Shown piece by piece: positions 16,581 to 26,000 of a DNA stretch of 47,870 nt (the stretch's first letter is position 1; each line of letters opens with the position of its first letter). The stretch lies in NCBI GenBank assembly GCA_004554385.1, contig SFMO01000202.1, positions 1 to 47,870 on the forward strand. Reading direction: 5' to 3'. The notes below the pieces were generated by a model that was not told the origin of the DNA, made no database searches, and saw nothing but the letters and a program-made list of their open reading frames with translations. The translations under genes and the position numbers were made by a program. This stretch comes from Ruminococcus flavefaciens (GTDB lineage: Bacteria > Bacillota > Clostridia > Oscillospirales > Ruminococcaceae).

Positions 16581-16608
16581 TGTAATATCATTCCTTTATT
16601 ATTAATTA

Positions 16609-16962
16609 TTAAATATTTGGTAATCTGTAAAATACGCTTTTGACATCACGGTTAAAACACAGCAGTGCTGCACAGGCGATGTCGATGACTCCCTCTAAAA
16701 GATATATCCAGTTTGCACCGATATTGCTTAAATTCTGAGGCAGGTAAACTATTGCGATAAGGGCAAGTACTGCTGCAAGAACGTAGTTCACATATTTGAA
16801 CCAGACAAAGAATGCCGCAGCCTCTGCAAGTGCCACAAGAATTGTCATAAGGCTGAATTGTCCTGCAAGCACCATGTTAAGCACAGCTTTTGCGACAACA
16901 TACACTGCCATGGCGATGCAGATCTTTTTTCCTCTTTCCTTCTGATCTAACAAACTATTCAC
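16609..16962 (-). CDS. Small four-helix membrane protein
   Basis: About 115 residues, almost entirely hydrophobic helices (around 15-35, 38-55, 58-76 and 82-100), with a charged N-terminus. I do not recognise the family. The first possible start is GTG at 16962, overlapping the rsfS stop by four bases (GTGA), but AAGGAG is then too close; a TTG at 16953 has better spacing. It sits between rsfS and leuS, where neighbours usually lie close together, so it may be co-transcribed without a related job. Confidence 0.7.
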   Translation of the reverse strand: MNSLLDQKERGKKICIAMAVYVVAKAVLNMVLAGQFSLMTILVALAEAAAFFVWFKYVNYVLAAVLALIAIVYLPQNLSNIGANWIYLLEGVIDIACAALLCFNRDVKSVFYRLPNI

Positions 16963-17318
16963 TCCTTGGTGATAAGACCGCTGATATCTATCTGCTCACC
17001 GTCAGCCCACAAGCCCTCAAGCTTGTAGAAATTACGGGTATCCTTATAGAAAACATGAACGATTATATCAGCATAGTCAAGAATTATCCAGGTATTTCCT
17101 GTATCTGCCTCACGGCGCTGAGGCTCGATGCCCTTCTGCGAAAGAACGAATTCTACCTCGTCTGCAAGAGTTCTTGCATGAGTGTTGCTGGTACCGTTTA
17201 CTATTACGAAATAATCAGCAAGAATGGTCAGGTCAGATATTTTGATAGCCTGTATATCCTCGCCTCTTTTGCTGTCGAGAGTTTTTATGATAAGTTCAAG
17301 TTTTTCCTGTTCAGTCAT
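16959..17318 (-). CDS. rsfS: Ribosomal silencing factor RsfS
   Basis: Binds L14 on the large ribosomal subunit and blocks subunit joining when nutrients are low. The 119-residue length and the nucleotidyltransferase-like fold with SDLTILADYFVIVNGTSNTH and WIILDYADIIVHVF are characteristic. The ATG follows the LCP stop directly (TAAATG). The position between nadD-yqeK-lcp and leuS matches the usual clostridial order. Confidence 0.95.
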   Translation of the reverse strand: MTEQEKLELIIKTLDSKRGEDIQAIKISDLTILADYFVIVNGTSNTHARTLADEVEFVLSQKGIEPQRREADTGNTWIILDYADIIVHVFYKDTRNFYKLEGLWADGEQIDISGLITKE

Positions 17319-18800
17319 TTATTCATCTTCCTTCCACGCTGGTCTCATATCGGGATTTCTGAGAGGCTCTGTAGCTTTTTCAAGCTCCTCAAAGGTCATT
17401 CCCGTATCATCATATAATTCATACTGGTAATCATATTCTTCAACAAACTCAAGGATATTACTCTCAGAAAGCAGCATAGGACGCTGATATGGTCTGAATT
17501 TCTCATTGAGCTTGTCTATGGTCGCTCTTTTGTGGATAGAGTAGATACTGTACTTGTCGTCAGGTCCCGGGCCGTAATAGTAATCTGCATCTTCACCCGG
17601 CACCATATCAACACTTACATTTTCCATAGTAAGTGTTGAGCCCAGATCAGCAAGCTTGCTGAGATCTTCAACACTCATATTTGTAGCTATCCACTTGTTT
17701 TTATAGATAGTATTGAGGTAGCTGTAAAGCTTGAGCTTTCCCTCGTCCTTTACAATAGCAAGGAGCTTCTTCATGGCAGCCTGCATGAAGCGTCGCTGGT
17801 TCTGTACACGTCCTATATCGCCCTGAAGCCATTCATGACGGAAACGTACGAACCACTCCGACTGCTTGCCGTCAAGCACTACATCGCCCTTTGGGATGAT
17901 CTTGTCAGCCTCGTAAATGATCTCGTTGTCGAGGTGCATCGGAATACCTCCGATGAGGTCAACGATGTCAACAATATCAAAGCAGGCTGTTGTAACATAT
18001 GCGTCTATCGGTATACCGAAGTCGTCCTGAACGCAGTTTACAATACGCTGTATCTTGCTAACACTCGGATCACCGTAAGTGTATACGCTGTTGATCTTGG
18101 TAGTCTCATTTCCTGTATAGTTCGGAACAGCACAGTCACGGGGCACCTGAAGGATATTGAGCTTTCCGCCTCCAATATCGAACTGGCAGATCCAGATAAC
18201 GTCAGTGAGCTCCAGATCCTCGTCAAATCCGAGGAAAAGCACAGTGTACTGACCTTCAACGAGCTGAGGAAGGTCAAGTCCGTCAGTGAAATCATCGTGA
18301 ACGATGTCAGTGTCCACATTGAGGTTCATCTGCGGCTTTTCAAGCTCACCCTCGATATCGACAGTTGGCTGCCAGCGCTTGAAGTATGTCATAATTGAGA
18401 CACGCTCGTCAGGCTGTCCGCTCTTTTTATACCATAATATAGGCATATTAAGGAACAGTGTAACAATAGCTGCAATACTGAGCAGTATGGAAGTCAGCTT
18501 GATAATGGTATCCTTTCTGCTCTTTTTCTTATTCGGCTTGTCATCATAATCAGCAGATTCAACAAGTCTGTCCCTGCCCTTTTCATGAAGGCCGTGGTAC
18601 TGCTGTTCAGTTATCTGAGGTCTCGGAGGCTCTTCGCCCTCGATCCTTATGTCTATGGAAGGAGCCTCGTGTAATCCGTGATACTCCGGCTCTGCTGGTC
18701 TTGGCGCATCGATCCTTTTCAGTTTTCTAAGAGGCTTAACCTGCCTCGGAGCGCCGTAAGTGCTGTTGTTTAACTCCTCATTACGTTCTTCTCGGTTCAT
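17319..18800 (-). CDS. LytR-CpsA-Psr (LCP) family protein
   Basis: LCP proteins attach teichoic acids or other polymers from lipid carriers to peptidoglycan, on the outer face of the membrane. The 493 residues comprise a charged cytoplasmic N-terminus (1-98), one membrane helix (about 99-120), a linker, and the LCP domain (about 184-385). Its hallmark motifs include QVPRD at about 218-222 and the arginine-rich block with GRVQNQRRF. The Arg of the family's usual R-x-D motif appears as Leu in LELTD (196-200). The cytoplasmic tail carries the hexapeptide YHGLHE twice, at 40-45 and 68-73. The location between nadD-yqeK and rsfS is standard. It probably serves cell-wall polymer attachment. Confidence 0.88.
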   Translation of the reverse strand: MNREERNEELNNSTYGAPRQVKPLRKLKRIDAPRPAEPEYHGLHEAPSIDIRIEGEEPPRPQITEQQYHGLHEKGRDRLVESADYDDKPNKKKSRKDTIIKLTSILLSIAAIVTLFLNMPILWYKKSGQPDERVSIMTYFKRWQPTVDIEGELEKPQMNLNVDTDIVHDDFTDGLDLPQLVEGQYTVLFLGFDEDLELTDVIWICQFDIGGGKLNILQVPRDCAVPNYTGNETTKINSVYTYGDPSVSKIQRIVNCVQDDFGIPIDAYVTTACFDIVDIVDLIGGIPMHLDNEIIYEADKIIPKGDVVLDGKQSEWFVRFRHEWLQGDIGRVQNQRRFMQAAMKKLLAIVKDEGKLKLYSYLNTIYKNKWIATNMSVEDLSKLADLGSTLTMENVSVDMVPGEDADYYYGPGPDDKYSIYSIHKRATIDKLNEKFRPYQRPMLLSESNILEFVEEYDYQYELYDDTGMTFEELEKATEPLRNPDMRPAWKEDE

Positions 18801-18830
18801 CTTAGTCCTCTTTTCAATTTTCCGGTATTT

Positions 18831-20021
18831 TTATTTCTCTGCCTTTGAAAGTCTTGTGTAAAAATTATATCCCTCAGCGGTACAAATCGGAATAACTCCG
18901 CCTTTTTTTATCACAGACTTCATGGAGAAGGCGAAAGCCTCCAGCATTGCCGCATTGAGGTCGGTATATGCCAGCTTGCGCATCTTATCCACATCCTTAT
19001 AATCCCTTTCGGCTGAAATGAGGTCGCCGATATAAACAATTTCCTCAAGACGGGACATGCCTGCACGTCCCACTGTATGGAATCTTATGGAATTGAGTAT
19101 ATCAATATCCTCAACCCCGAATTCTTTCTTTATAAAATAAGCTCCAGCGATACCATGAAGGAGGGAGCGTGTTTCAAGCTCCTCACGGCAGACTGTATAT
19201 CCGCTCTCTTCCACAAGAGCTCTCTGCTGATCGTCCGGCATCTCCTTGCAGATGTCATGAAGAAGTCCTGCAAAATATGCCTTCTCGGGATCTTCTCCGT
19301 ATTTTTCCGCAAGCTTTCTGCACTCGGCAGCAACATTGAGTGAATGTGTGTACCTTTTCACAGAAAGATTGGCTTTAAGATATTTCTTTTTATCATCAGG
19401 ATCGTAATGCAATTTTCCTTCACCTCTGATTGAATATAATCCCTTCGATCTTATATATTGTACTACATTTTCGTCAAGATAGCAAGCGAAATCCTTATTT
19501 TTTGCAATTTTTTTTCTGATCTCGGTACTTGAGACCTCTGTAGGAGCTGCTTCGGAAACCAGTATCCTGCCTGATTTTCCGAGTTCCGCGGCCTTTGCTC
19601 TCAGCGCAGGAATATCTCCGCTTTCACGGGATATAACACATAATGTTACCTGTGCCAGGATCTCCTCATAGCGGTACCATGTATCAAAGCACAGCAGCAT
19701 ATCACTGCCCACAAGGAGATAAAGCTCGTCATCGGGGAATTCTCTGCGGAAATGCTCGACAGTATATATAGTATAACTCACGCGGTCACTTTTAATCTCA
19801 TAATCACTTACGGACAGAAGAGAATTGTCCTTGCAGGCAAGTCTCAGCATCTCGAGTCTGTCCTCATCCGGAGCATACTCTGCACTTGAGCGATGGGGCG
19901 ACTTCTTCGACGGAAGAAGGAACAGCCTGTCAAGTCCGAACTCTTTAACGGCAGTTTCTGCAAGATGTATATGACCGTTATGTACGGGGTTGAAGCTTCC
20001 TCCGTAAATACCTATGCGCAT
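18831..20021 (-). CDS. Fusion of NadD nicotinate-nucleotide adenylyltransferase and YqeK HD phosphatase
   Basis: Two normally separate proteins in one 396-residue chain. Residues 1-195 are NadD, which makes deamido-NAD from nicotinate mononucleotide: GGSFNPVHNGH (nucleotide-binding HxGH motif) and SSTEIR are present. Residues about 205-396 are YqeK, an HD-domain enzyme that splits diadenosine tetraphosphate: the His/Asp metal motifs are in HSLNVA, GLLHDICK, HG and RFHT. Separate adjacent nadD and yqeK genes are the usual Firmicutes state; the fusion has been reported in some lineages. The start is ATG at 20021 with a weak AGAAGTGA ahead. It lies in the yhbY-nadD-yqeK-lcp-rsfS order. Confidence 0.92.
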   Translation of the reverse strand: MRIGIYGGSFNPVHNGHIHLAETAVKEFGLDRLFLLPSKKSPHRSSAEYAPDEDRLEMLRLACKDNSLLSVSDYEIKSDRVSYTIYTVEHFRREFPDDELYLLVGSDMLLCFDTWYRYEEILAQVTLCVISRESGDIPALRAKAAELGKSGRILVSEAAPTEVSSTEIRKKIAKNKDFACYLDENVVQYIRSKGLYSIRGEGKLHYDPDDKKKYLKANLSVKRYTHSLNVAAECRKLAEKYGEDPEKAYFAGLLHDICKEMPDDQQRALVEESGYTVCREELETRSLLHGIAGAYFIKKEFGVEDIDILNSIRFHTVGRAGMSRLEEIVYIGDLISAERDYKDVDKMRKLAYTDLNAAMLEAFAFSMKSVIKKGGVIPICTAEGYNFYTRLSKAEK

Positions 20022-20034
20022 ACTATCACTTCTT

Positions 20035-20730
20035 TCATTTCCACGGGCGCCTGCTTCCTGTCCAGCCCTTTGCTTTCCAGTAGTCCACGTCGGCAGTATT
20101 CCATCCGTTTCTCTGTATAAGGCTCATGAGCTTGAAAAAGCCTTTTGTTTTCAGCGGAACAGGTACTTTTCCCTGCCTTCTGAGTATCTTCTTTGCAATA
20201 CTGTCAGCTTTTGCATTTATGCTTTCCTTTATCTTCGGCTTAACGCTCTGCCAGTCAGTTGCCGCAACTGCTTTTCCCAGGTTATATGTCTGAGGTATCC
20301 CCCAGAAGAAGCAGCTGTCCGCCATATCCTTCATTGCAGACTTCACACCTGCTCCTGCAGCTGTTGCGACTACTACTGCCTGCTTGCTGAACATTTTTTC
20401 CTCCGGACGATGTGCCATCCAGCGCCAGCCGTAGTGGTCAAGCAGTGCCTTCATCTGACCTGTGCAGTGATAAACATACACAGGAGATGTCAGTATGATA
20501 ACGTCGGAGTTATCGATAAGCTCAGTTATCGGCTTAAGTTTTGCCGCATGGGGACATTTGTCCTCCCCCTTTGAGAAACAATTGGTACAGCCGCAGCAGA
20601 ACTCATCAAAGTCATGGGGCAGGAACACCTCGCGGATATTCCCGGGCTTTGCCAGCTTATCAGCTGCAATACGTCCGATACTGTAAGATGAGCCCTTATG
20701 GTTTGTGCCGCTTATTATGAGTACCTTCAT
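20035..20730 (-). CDS. Flavodoxin-family NAD(P)H-dependent oxidoreductase with cysteine cluster
   Basis: A flavin-binding reductase of 231 residues. The flavodoxin-like start ISGTNHKGSSYSIG is the FMN phosphate loop. The CCGCTNC plus CPH cysteine cluster at about 47-62 suggests an iron-sulfur site as in iron-sulfur flavoproteins, and LTSPVYVYHCTGQMKALLD is the typical flavin-loop region. The last 40 residues form a basic tail. It overlaps the yhbY stop by one base (TAATG) and is 13 bases ahead of nadD-yqeK. Its physiological substrate is unknown. It is an unusual insert into an otherwise conserved gene order. Confidence 0.78.
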   Translation of the reverse strand: MKVLIISGTNHKGSSYSIGRIAADKLAKPGNIREVFLPHDFDEFCCGCTNCFSKGEDKCPHAAKLKPITELIDNSDVIILTSPVYVYHCTGQMKALLDHYGWRWMAHRPEEKMFSKQAVVVATAAGAGVKSAMKDMADSCFFWGIPQTYNLGKAVAATDWQSVKPKIKESINAKADSIAKKILRRQGKVPVPLKTKGFFKLMSLIQRNGWNTADVDYWKAKGWTGSRRPWK

Positions 20731-21032
20731 TACTTAGCCTTTGGGATATTCTCGATTACCGGCTCCTTTTCATTGCGCTTGAAGAGCACGAACTTGTTAC
20801 CGATGACCTGAACTACCTCTGACTCTGTCTGCTCTGCAATTGCGTCGGCAGCTTCTCTCGCTGTCCAGCCCGAATTGTCCAGCACCTTGAGCTTTATGAG
20901 CTCTCTTTTGGTCAGAGCTGCGGATATATCCTTACACATTGCCTCTGTAACTCCGCCCTTGCCGACCTGGTATATGGTCTCATATGTTGAAGCTATACCG
21001 CGCAGGTATGCTCTCTGTTTGCTTGTAAGCAT
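20730..21032 (-). CDS. yhbY: YhbY-family RNA-binding protein
   Basis: A CRM-domain protein of 100 residues that associates with pre-50S ribosomal particles in other bacteria. The alternating helix-strand core with GKGG (in YQVGKGGVTEAM) and the IGNKFVLFKR end are diagnostic. I chose the ATG at 21032, which lies one base after the rdgB stop; in-frame TTG and GTG codons a few positions upstream are possible starts as well. It commonly precedes nadD in Firmicutes. Confidence 0.9.
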   Translation of the reverse strand: MLTSKQRAYLRGIASTYETIYQVGKGGVTEAMCKDISAALTKRELIKLKVLDNSGWTAREAADAIAEQTESEVVQVIGNKFVLFKRNEKEPVIENIPKAK

Positions 21033-21033
21033 A

Positions 21034-21615
21034 TCATTCACCAAATCTTTCTTTCAGATAATCGTACAGTCCTCTGAGAGCTGCACCTCTGTGGCTTATT
21101 GCGTTCTTTTCATCTGCGGTGAGCTCCGCCATGCTTTTTTCTCCTACCATGAAAACAGGGTCATAGCCGAAGCCGTTTGTACCGCGCATTTCATAGCCGA
21201 TACGTCCTATACAGCCGCCGCCGACTACTTTTACCTCATCGTCGTCAATATAAGCTATGCTGCACTCGAATGACGCAGTTCTCTTTTCTTCGGGAACGTC
21301 CTTCATCTCCTCAAGGAGCTTTGCACAGTGCTGTCCCTCAGGAGCGTATCGTGCGGAGTAAACTCCGGGACGTCCATCAAGTGCTGCAACACAAAGACCG
21401 CTGTCGTCGGCAATAGTCGGCAGCTTTACAGCTTCGTATACAGCCCTTGCCTTGATAAGTGCATTATCTTTAAAGGTCTTGCCGTTTTCCTCGGGCTCGC
21501 AGTTTGCCCCTGCCTCACGCTGTGAAAGCACCTCTATACCGAGAGGAGCAAGTATCTCTCTTGCCTCACGGAGCTTATTTGCATTGTTCGTAGCCATTAC
21601 GAGCTGCTTAATCAT
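21034..21615 (-). CDS. rdgB: XTP/dITP diphosphatase (RdgB/HAM1)
   Basis: Hydrolyses deaminated purine triphosphates to keep them out of DNA. The 193-residue length and motifs fit: MATNNANK near the N-terminus, ADDSGLCVAALDGRPGVYSA in the middle, and SHRGAAL near the end. The ATG at 21615 overlaps the ftsY end by eight bases, so its translation is probably coupled to ftsY. Earlier in-frame codons lie in the ftsY tail and are not used. Confidence 0.95.
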   Translation of the reverse strand: MIKQLVMATNNANKLREAREILAPLGIEVLSQREAGANCEPEENGKTFKDNALIKARAVYEAVKLPTIADDSGLCVAALDGRPGVYSARYAPEGQHCAKLLEEMKDVPEEKRTASFECSIAYIDDDEVKVVGGGCIGRIGYEMRGTNGFGYDPVFMVGEKSMAELTADEKNAISHRGAALRGLYDYLKERFGE

Positions 21616-22960
21616 TGTCCTTACCTCCGAAAAGTCTGCTGAAGAAGCCGCGCTTTTTCTTCTTTTCAGGCTCAGGAACAGCCTCAGGCTCTTCCTCTGT
21701 TTCTTCCTCGTCTTCGTCGGTATCCTCTTCATCATCAGATACTTCCTCGTCTGATTCGTCCTCAGCTTCGTCTGTCAGCTCAATATTATCAGATGCAGTA
21801 TCCTCGGCAGCTTCATCTGATTCAGCTTCAGTTTCTGCTTCATCTGACTCAGACTCAGCTTCGTTCTCTTCTTCCTCGTAATCTTCTTCGTACTCTTCAT
21901 CCTCATCTTCTTCGTAAGGAATGAATGCCCCGTACTCGTTGTAATAGCCCTTTACGCCATCGACCTCAACAGTTTCGTCGTCCTCTTCGTATTCATCGTA
22001 GTCCTCAGCATCGTTTTCTTCTTCAGCCTCGGCAAGTGCCTCGATCTCCTCGGGACTTGCAAAGAGAGCGTCAACAAACATATTGCTGTCAAAGGGCTGA
22101 AGATCGTCGATCTTTTCACCTACACCTATGAGTTTGACAGGTATTCCCAGCTCATTCTTTATGGAGATAACGATACCGCCCTTGGCTGTACCGTCAAGCT
22201 TTGTGAGGACAATACCTGTGATAGGAGCAGTCTCACTGAAAAGCTTAGCCTGATTTACCGCATTCTGACCTGTTGTAGCATCAAGAACGAGAAGTATCTC
22301 CCGTGAGCACTCGCCTGCCTTGTTGTCAATGATACGGTTTATCTTTTTAAGCTCCTCCATAAGGTTCTTTTTATTATGGAGTCTTCCTGCGGTGTCGATA
22401 ACTACAACATCGCAGTCTCTTGCCTTTGCGGCTTCAAGGGCGTCATATACTACCGCACCCGGATCAGAGCCCTCGGCATGCTTGACTATGTCAACACCTG
22501 CTCGCTGAGTCCATACCTCAAGCTGATCGATAGCTGCTGCACGGAATGTATCAGCTGCTGCAACAAGCACCTTCTTGCCCTCCTGCTTGAACTGGTGGCA
22601 GAGCTTTCCGATGGTGGTAGTTTTTCCTGCACCGTTTACACCGATCACCATGATGACTGCAGGAGATACTGAAAGGTCAAGTCCTGTATCATCTCCCATG
22701 ATCTCAGCAATGACCTCGTGGATAAGTCCCATGATCTCCTTAGGATCGGTGATGCCGCGCTCCTTTATCTTCTTGCGGAGCCTGTCGCAGATCTCCTCAG
22801 AGGTCTCGACTCCTATATCGCTCATTATCATCTGTTCCTCAAGCTCATCGAAGAGGTCCTCATCAATAACAGTAAACTGATTGAGTACCCTCTGGATACC
22901 TCCGAACAGAAAATCCTTGGTCTTTTTAAGACCGCTGGCTATTTTAGAAAAAAGTCCCAT
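21608..22960 (-). CDS. ftsY: Signal recognition particle receptor FtsY with acidic/basic C-terminal tail
   Basis: A GTPase that receives ribosome-SRP complexes at the membrane. The N domain (about 1-98, starting MGLFSKIASGLKKTKDFLFG, a membrane-binding-like helix) and the G domain (about 99-303) are complete: GVNGAGKTTT 107-116, ADTFRAAA, DTAGRL 189-194, TKLDG 253-257. Unusually, a Glu/Asp-rich extension (about 304-432) and a basic tail KKKKRGFFSRLFGG (433-446) follow the G domain. In E. coli FtsY such an acidic region and a KKRGFFSWLGFG-like segment lie at the N-terminus. The ATG at 22960 follows GGAGG by a normal spacer. It is 61 bases after smc, matching the usual smc-ftsY pair. Confidence 0.95.
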   Translation of the reverse strand: MGLFSKIASGLKKTKDFLFGGIQRVLNQFTVIDEDLFDELEEQMIMSDIGVETSEEICDRLRKKIKERGITDPKEIMGLIHEVIAEIMGDDTGLDLSVSPAVIMVIGVNGAGKTTTIGKLCHQFKQEGKKVLVAAADTFRAAAIDQLEVWTQRAGVDIVKHAEGSDPGAVVYDALEAAKARDCDVVVIDTAGRLHNKKNLMEELKKINRIIDNKAGECSREILLVLDATTGQNAVNQAKLFSETAPITGIVLTKLDGTAKGGIVISIKNELGIPVKLIGVGEKIDDLQPFDSNMFVDALFASPEEIEALAEAEEENDAEDYDEYEEDDETVEVDGVKGYYNEYGAFIPYEEDEDEEYEEDYEEEENEAESESDEAETEAESDEAAEDTASDNIELTDEAEDESDEEVSDDEEDTDEDEEETEEEPEAVPEPEKKKKRGFFSRLFGGKDND

Positions 22961-23021
22961 TATATCCTCCAAACATGGTCTAATATTATAAACGAAATAA
23001 AATTCGGAAATGTGACAGATC

Positions 23022-26000
23022 TTACTGGATATCTGCAACGTCTTCCTGGAAATCAACCTGCTCCATCTTGAGAAGCTTGGAAATACCGTCCTCCTGCATG
23101 GTTACACCATAGAGAACATTAGCCTCTTCCATAGCGCTTCTTCTGTGAGTTACAAGCACAAACTGAGTAGTATCGGTAAATTTCTTAAGATACTGTGCGT
23201 ATTTTCTTACGTTTACCTCGTCGAGAGCCGCATCGATCTCGTCAAGGATACAGAACGGTGCAGGTCTCAGCTTGAGTATAGCAAAGTATATGGCTATAGC
23301 TACGAAGGACTGCTCGCCGCCTGAAAGCGAGATAAGGTTCTTGATGACCTTTCCGGGAGGAGCAACACTTATCTCGATACCCGATTCAAGGACGTTCTCG
23401 GGATCGGTAAGTATCAGTTCTGCCTTTCCGCCTCCGAAAAGCTCAACAAATATGCTCTTGAAGTTTGAGTTTATTATCTCAAAGCTCTCTGAGAATATCC
23501 TGCACATTTCAGAGGTAAGGTCAGTGATTATCTTTTCAAGCTCTGTCTTTGACTTCTGAACATCGGCTATCTGCTCGGACATAAAGCGATAACGCTCGGA
23601 AACCTCCTTATACTCCTCTATAGCGTCAACATTTACGCTTCCGAGTGCGCGTATCTTGTTCTTTATGGTGGTGAGCTCTGCCTGTGCTGCGATCATATCA
23701 TCTATCTTCTCGGCAGCTGCAACAGCCTCGGAACGTGTGAGCTCATAGACTTCCATGAGCTGTCTTATGATATTGTCGGTATCACGGCATACGGTCTCCT
23801 TACGCTCCTCGAGACGTGTAACCTCTGCGGACAGCTTTTCTTTGGCATCATTTATAGACTTCAAGCCATTCTGCATCTCGTTTACAAGACGGTTCTGCTC
23901 TGTATGGGTTGCATGACAGCGCTGTATCTCAGCATTATATGTCTCCGTGTTATCTTTGAAATCAGCCAGCTTCTTTTTCAGCTCTGTGATCTCGGACTCC
24001 TTTTCGGAGATGAGCTTATTCTGACGTTCAATCTCCTCCTCGAACTGGTGAGTGCCGCTTTTCAGTTCCTCTTCTCTTCGTTCTATGCGTGAAAGCTCCA
24101 GTTCCTGAGCCTGAACGTCCTTTGCAAGCTCCATGCCCCTTATTTTCAGCTCTGAAAGCTTATCAGCAAGCTCCTCGCGCTGAACTCTCAGCTTCTCGCG
24201 GGTATCCTGCCCCTGTGCAAGCTTTTCCTCAGCCGCCTTTATCTCGGCATCAGTTTCCGCAAGAGCCTTTTCAGCCTCGGCAATGCTTTCCTTTGCGGCA
24301 GCAATGCGCTGCTCGGTCTCGGCAGTTACCTTTTCAGAATTTTCCGACTGTGCACGGAACTGCTCTTCAAGTGATGCAAGGGTGTTGAGCTCAGCACCTA
24401 TACGGACTCTGTCTGCATCGCATTTGCTTTGCTCTTCCTTTGCAGCCTCTGTATCAAAACGGAGCTTCTCGGATTCTGCACGGAGCTTCTCTGCTCTTTC
24501 ACGGAGAGCATCCCTCTCTCCTTCAAGCTTTACTATCTCGGCATCAAGGGTATCTATCTCATTTTTACGGGTTATGATACCGCCTGAGCGCTGTGCTGAA
24601 CCTCCGGTGAAGGAACCGCCTGCATTGATGACCTGACCGTCAAGAGTTACAATCTTGAATTTATAGCCGTACTTTTTTGCAATAAGGGTAGCAGTGTCGA
24701 TGTCCTCTGCAATGACTATGCGTCCCAGCAGTGAAGCGATGATGCCGCTGAACTTCTGGTCGTAGGTAACTATCTTGTTTGCATTCGCAACAAAGCCCTC
24801 GCAGTTTTCCAGTCCCTGCTCGCGGAGCTCATATCCCCTTACAGATGTAATGGGAAGGAATGTTGCGCGTCCGCCCTTCTGCTCCTTCAGGAAACGGATA
24901 CAGCGCTTTGCAATGTCCTCATTCTCAACGATGATATTCTGCATAGCACCGCCAAGTGCAGTCTCAACCGCAACTGCGTACTTTGACTCAACGCCTATAT
25001 TCTGAGCAACTGTGCCCATAACTCCGCCGATACGTCCCTGCTTGGAAGCCTTCAGCACCTGTTTTACACTGCCTGCAAAGCCTTCCATATTGTTTTCAAG
25101 GTCTGTGAGTATCTTACGGCGCTGCTGCTTGTCTTTCAGCTCATATAGAGCACGCTCGAAGTCGTTTTTAGCCTGCTCAAAGCCCTCACGGCGCGACTTG
25201 TACAGTCTTTCAAGGCCGCTGAGCTTGTTGCGGAGCTCCTCTGCCTTTTCGGTATTCTTCTCTGCCTCTGCCTTTATCTCGGCAGTCTGACTCTGATACT
25301 CGGCAAGCTTTCGGCTGATGTCGCCGCTGCTCTCGCGAAGCTCTGCAAGACGTGCGGTCTGCTCCTCTATCATAGCTTTTGAGGACTCAATAGTGAAGCG
25401 GTACTCGCTCTGTCTGATATACATGCTGTTTATCTCACTGCCTGCCTTGTCGACAGAGTCACCAAGCTTTGAGCTCTCGCTCTCTGCCCTCTCGAAGCTT
25501 TCCTCAGCAGTCTTTATCTCAGCTTCAAGAGCTTTACGCTTTTCTTCAAGCTCTGCAAGACCGTCCAGAGCCGCTTTGCGCTCCTGCTCCAGAGCCTTCT
25601 TTGCCTCCTCAGAGCTGTCGATATTTCTCTGAGCAGCCTCCACTGCCTCATTACAGTGCTTTATATCGTTTTCAAGAACGGCAATGCCAGACTTCATCTC
25701 CGATGAGGTCTGCTCCTCCTCCAGCATTTTGCGGCGAAGCTCGTCAGCCCGCATGGTGCTCTCCTGCATCTTTCTGATACCGTCTGCTATCTTCTGCTCC
25801 TCGCGCTGAATGTCGTTCTCAATATTCTCGTATTCGTTCTTGCTTATGAGTATCTTGCTGTCCAGCTCATCGAGCTTTACCTTCATCTCATCCAGCTTTG
25901 TAACCCAGACGGATATTTCCAGCTTTTTGCGCTCCTCAGCAAGCTTTATGAACTTCTCAGCCTTCTGTGACTGTATCCTCAGAGGCTCAACTCTTCCCTC

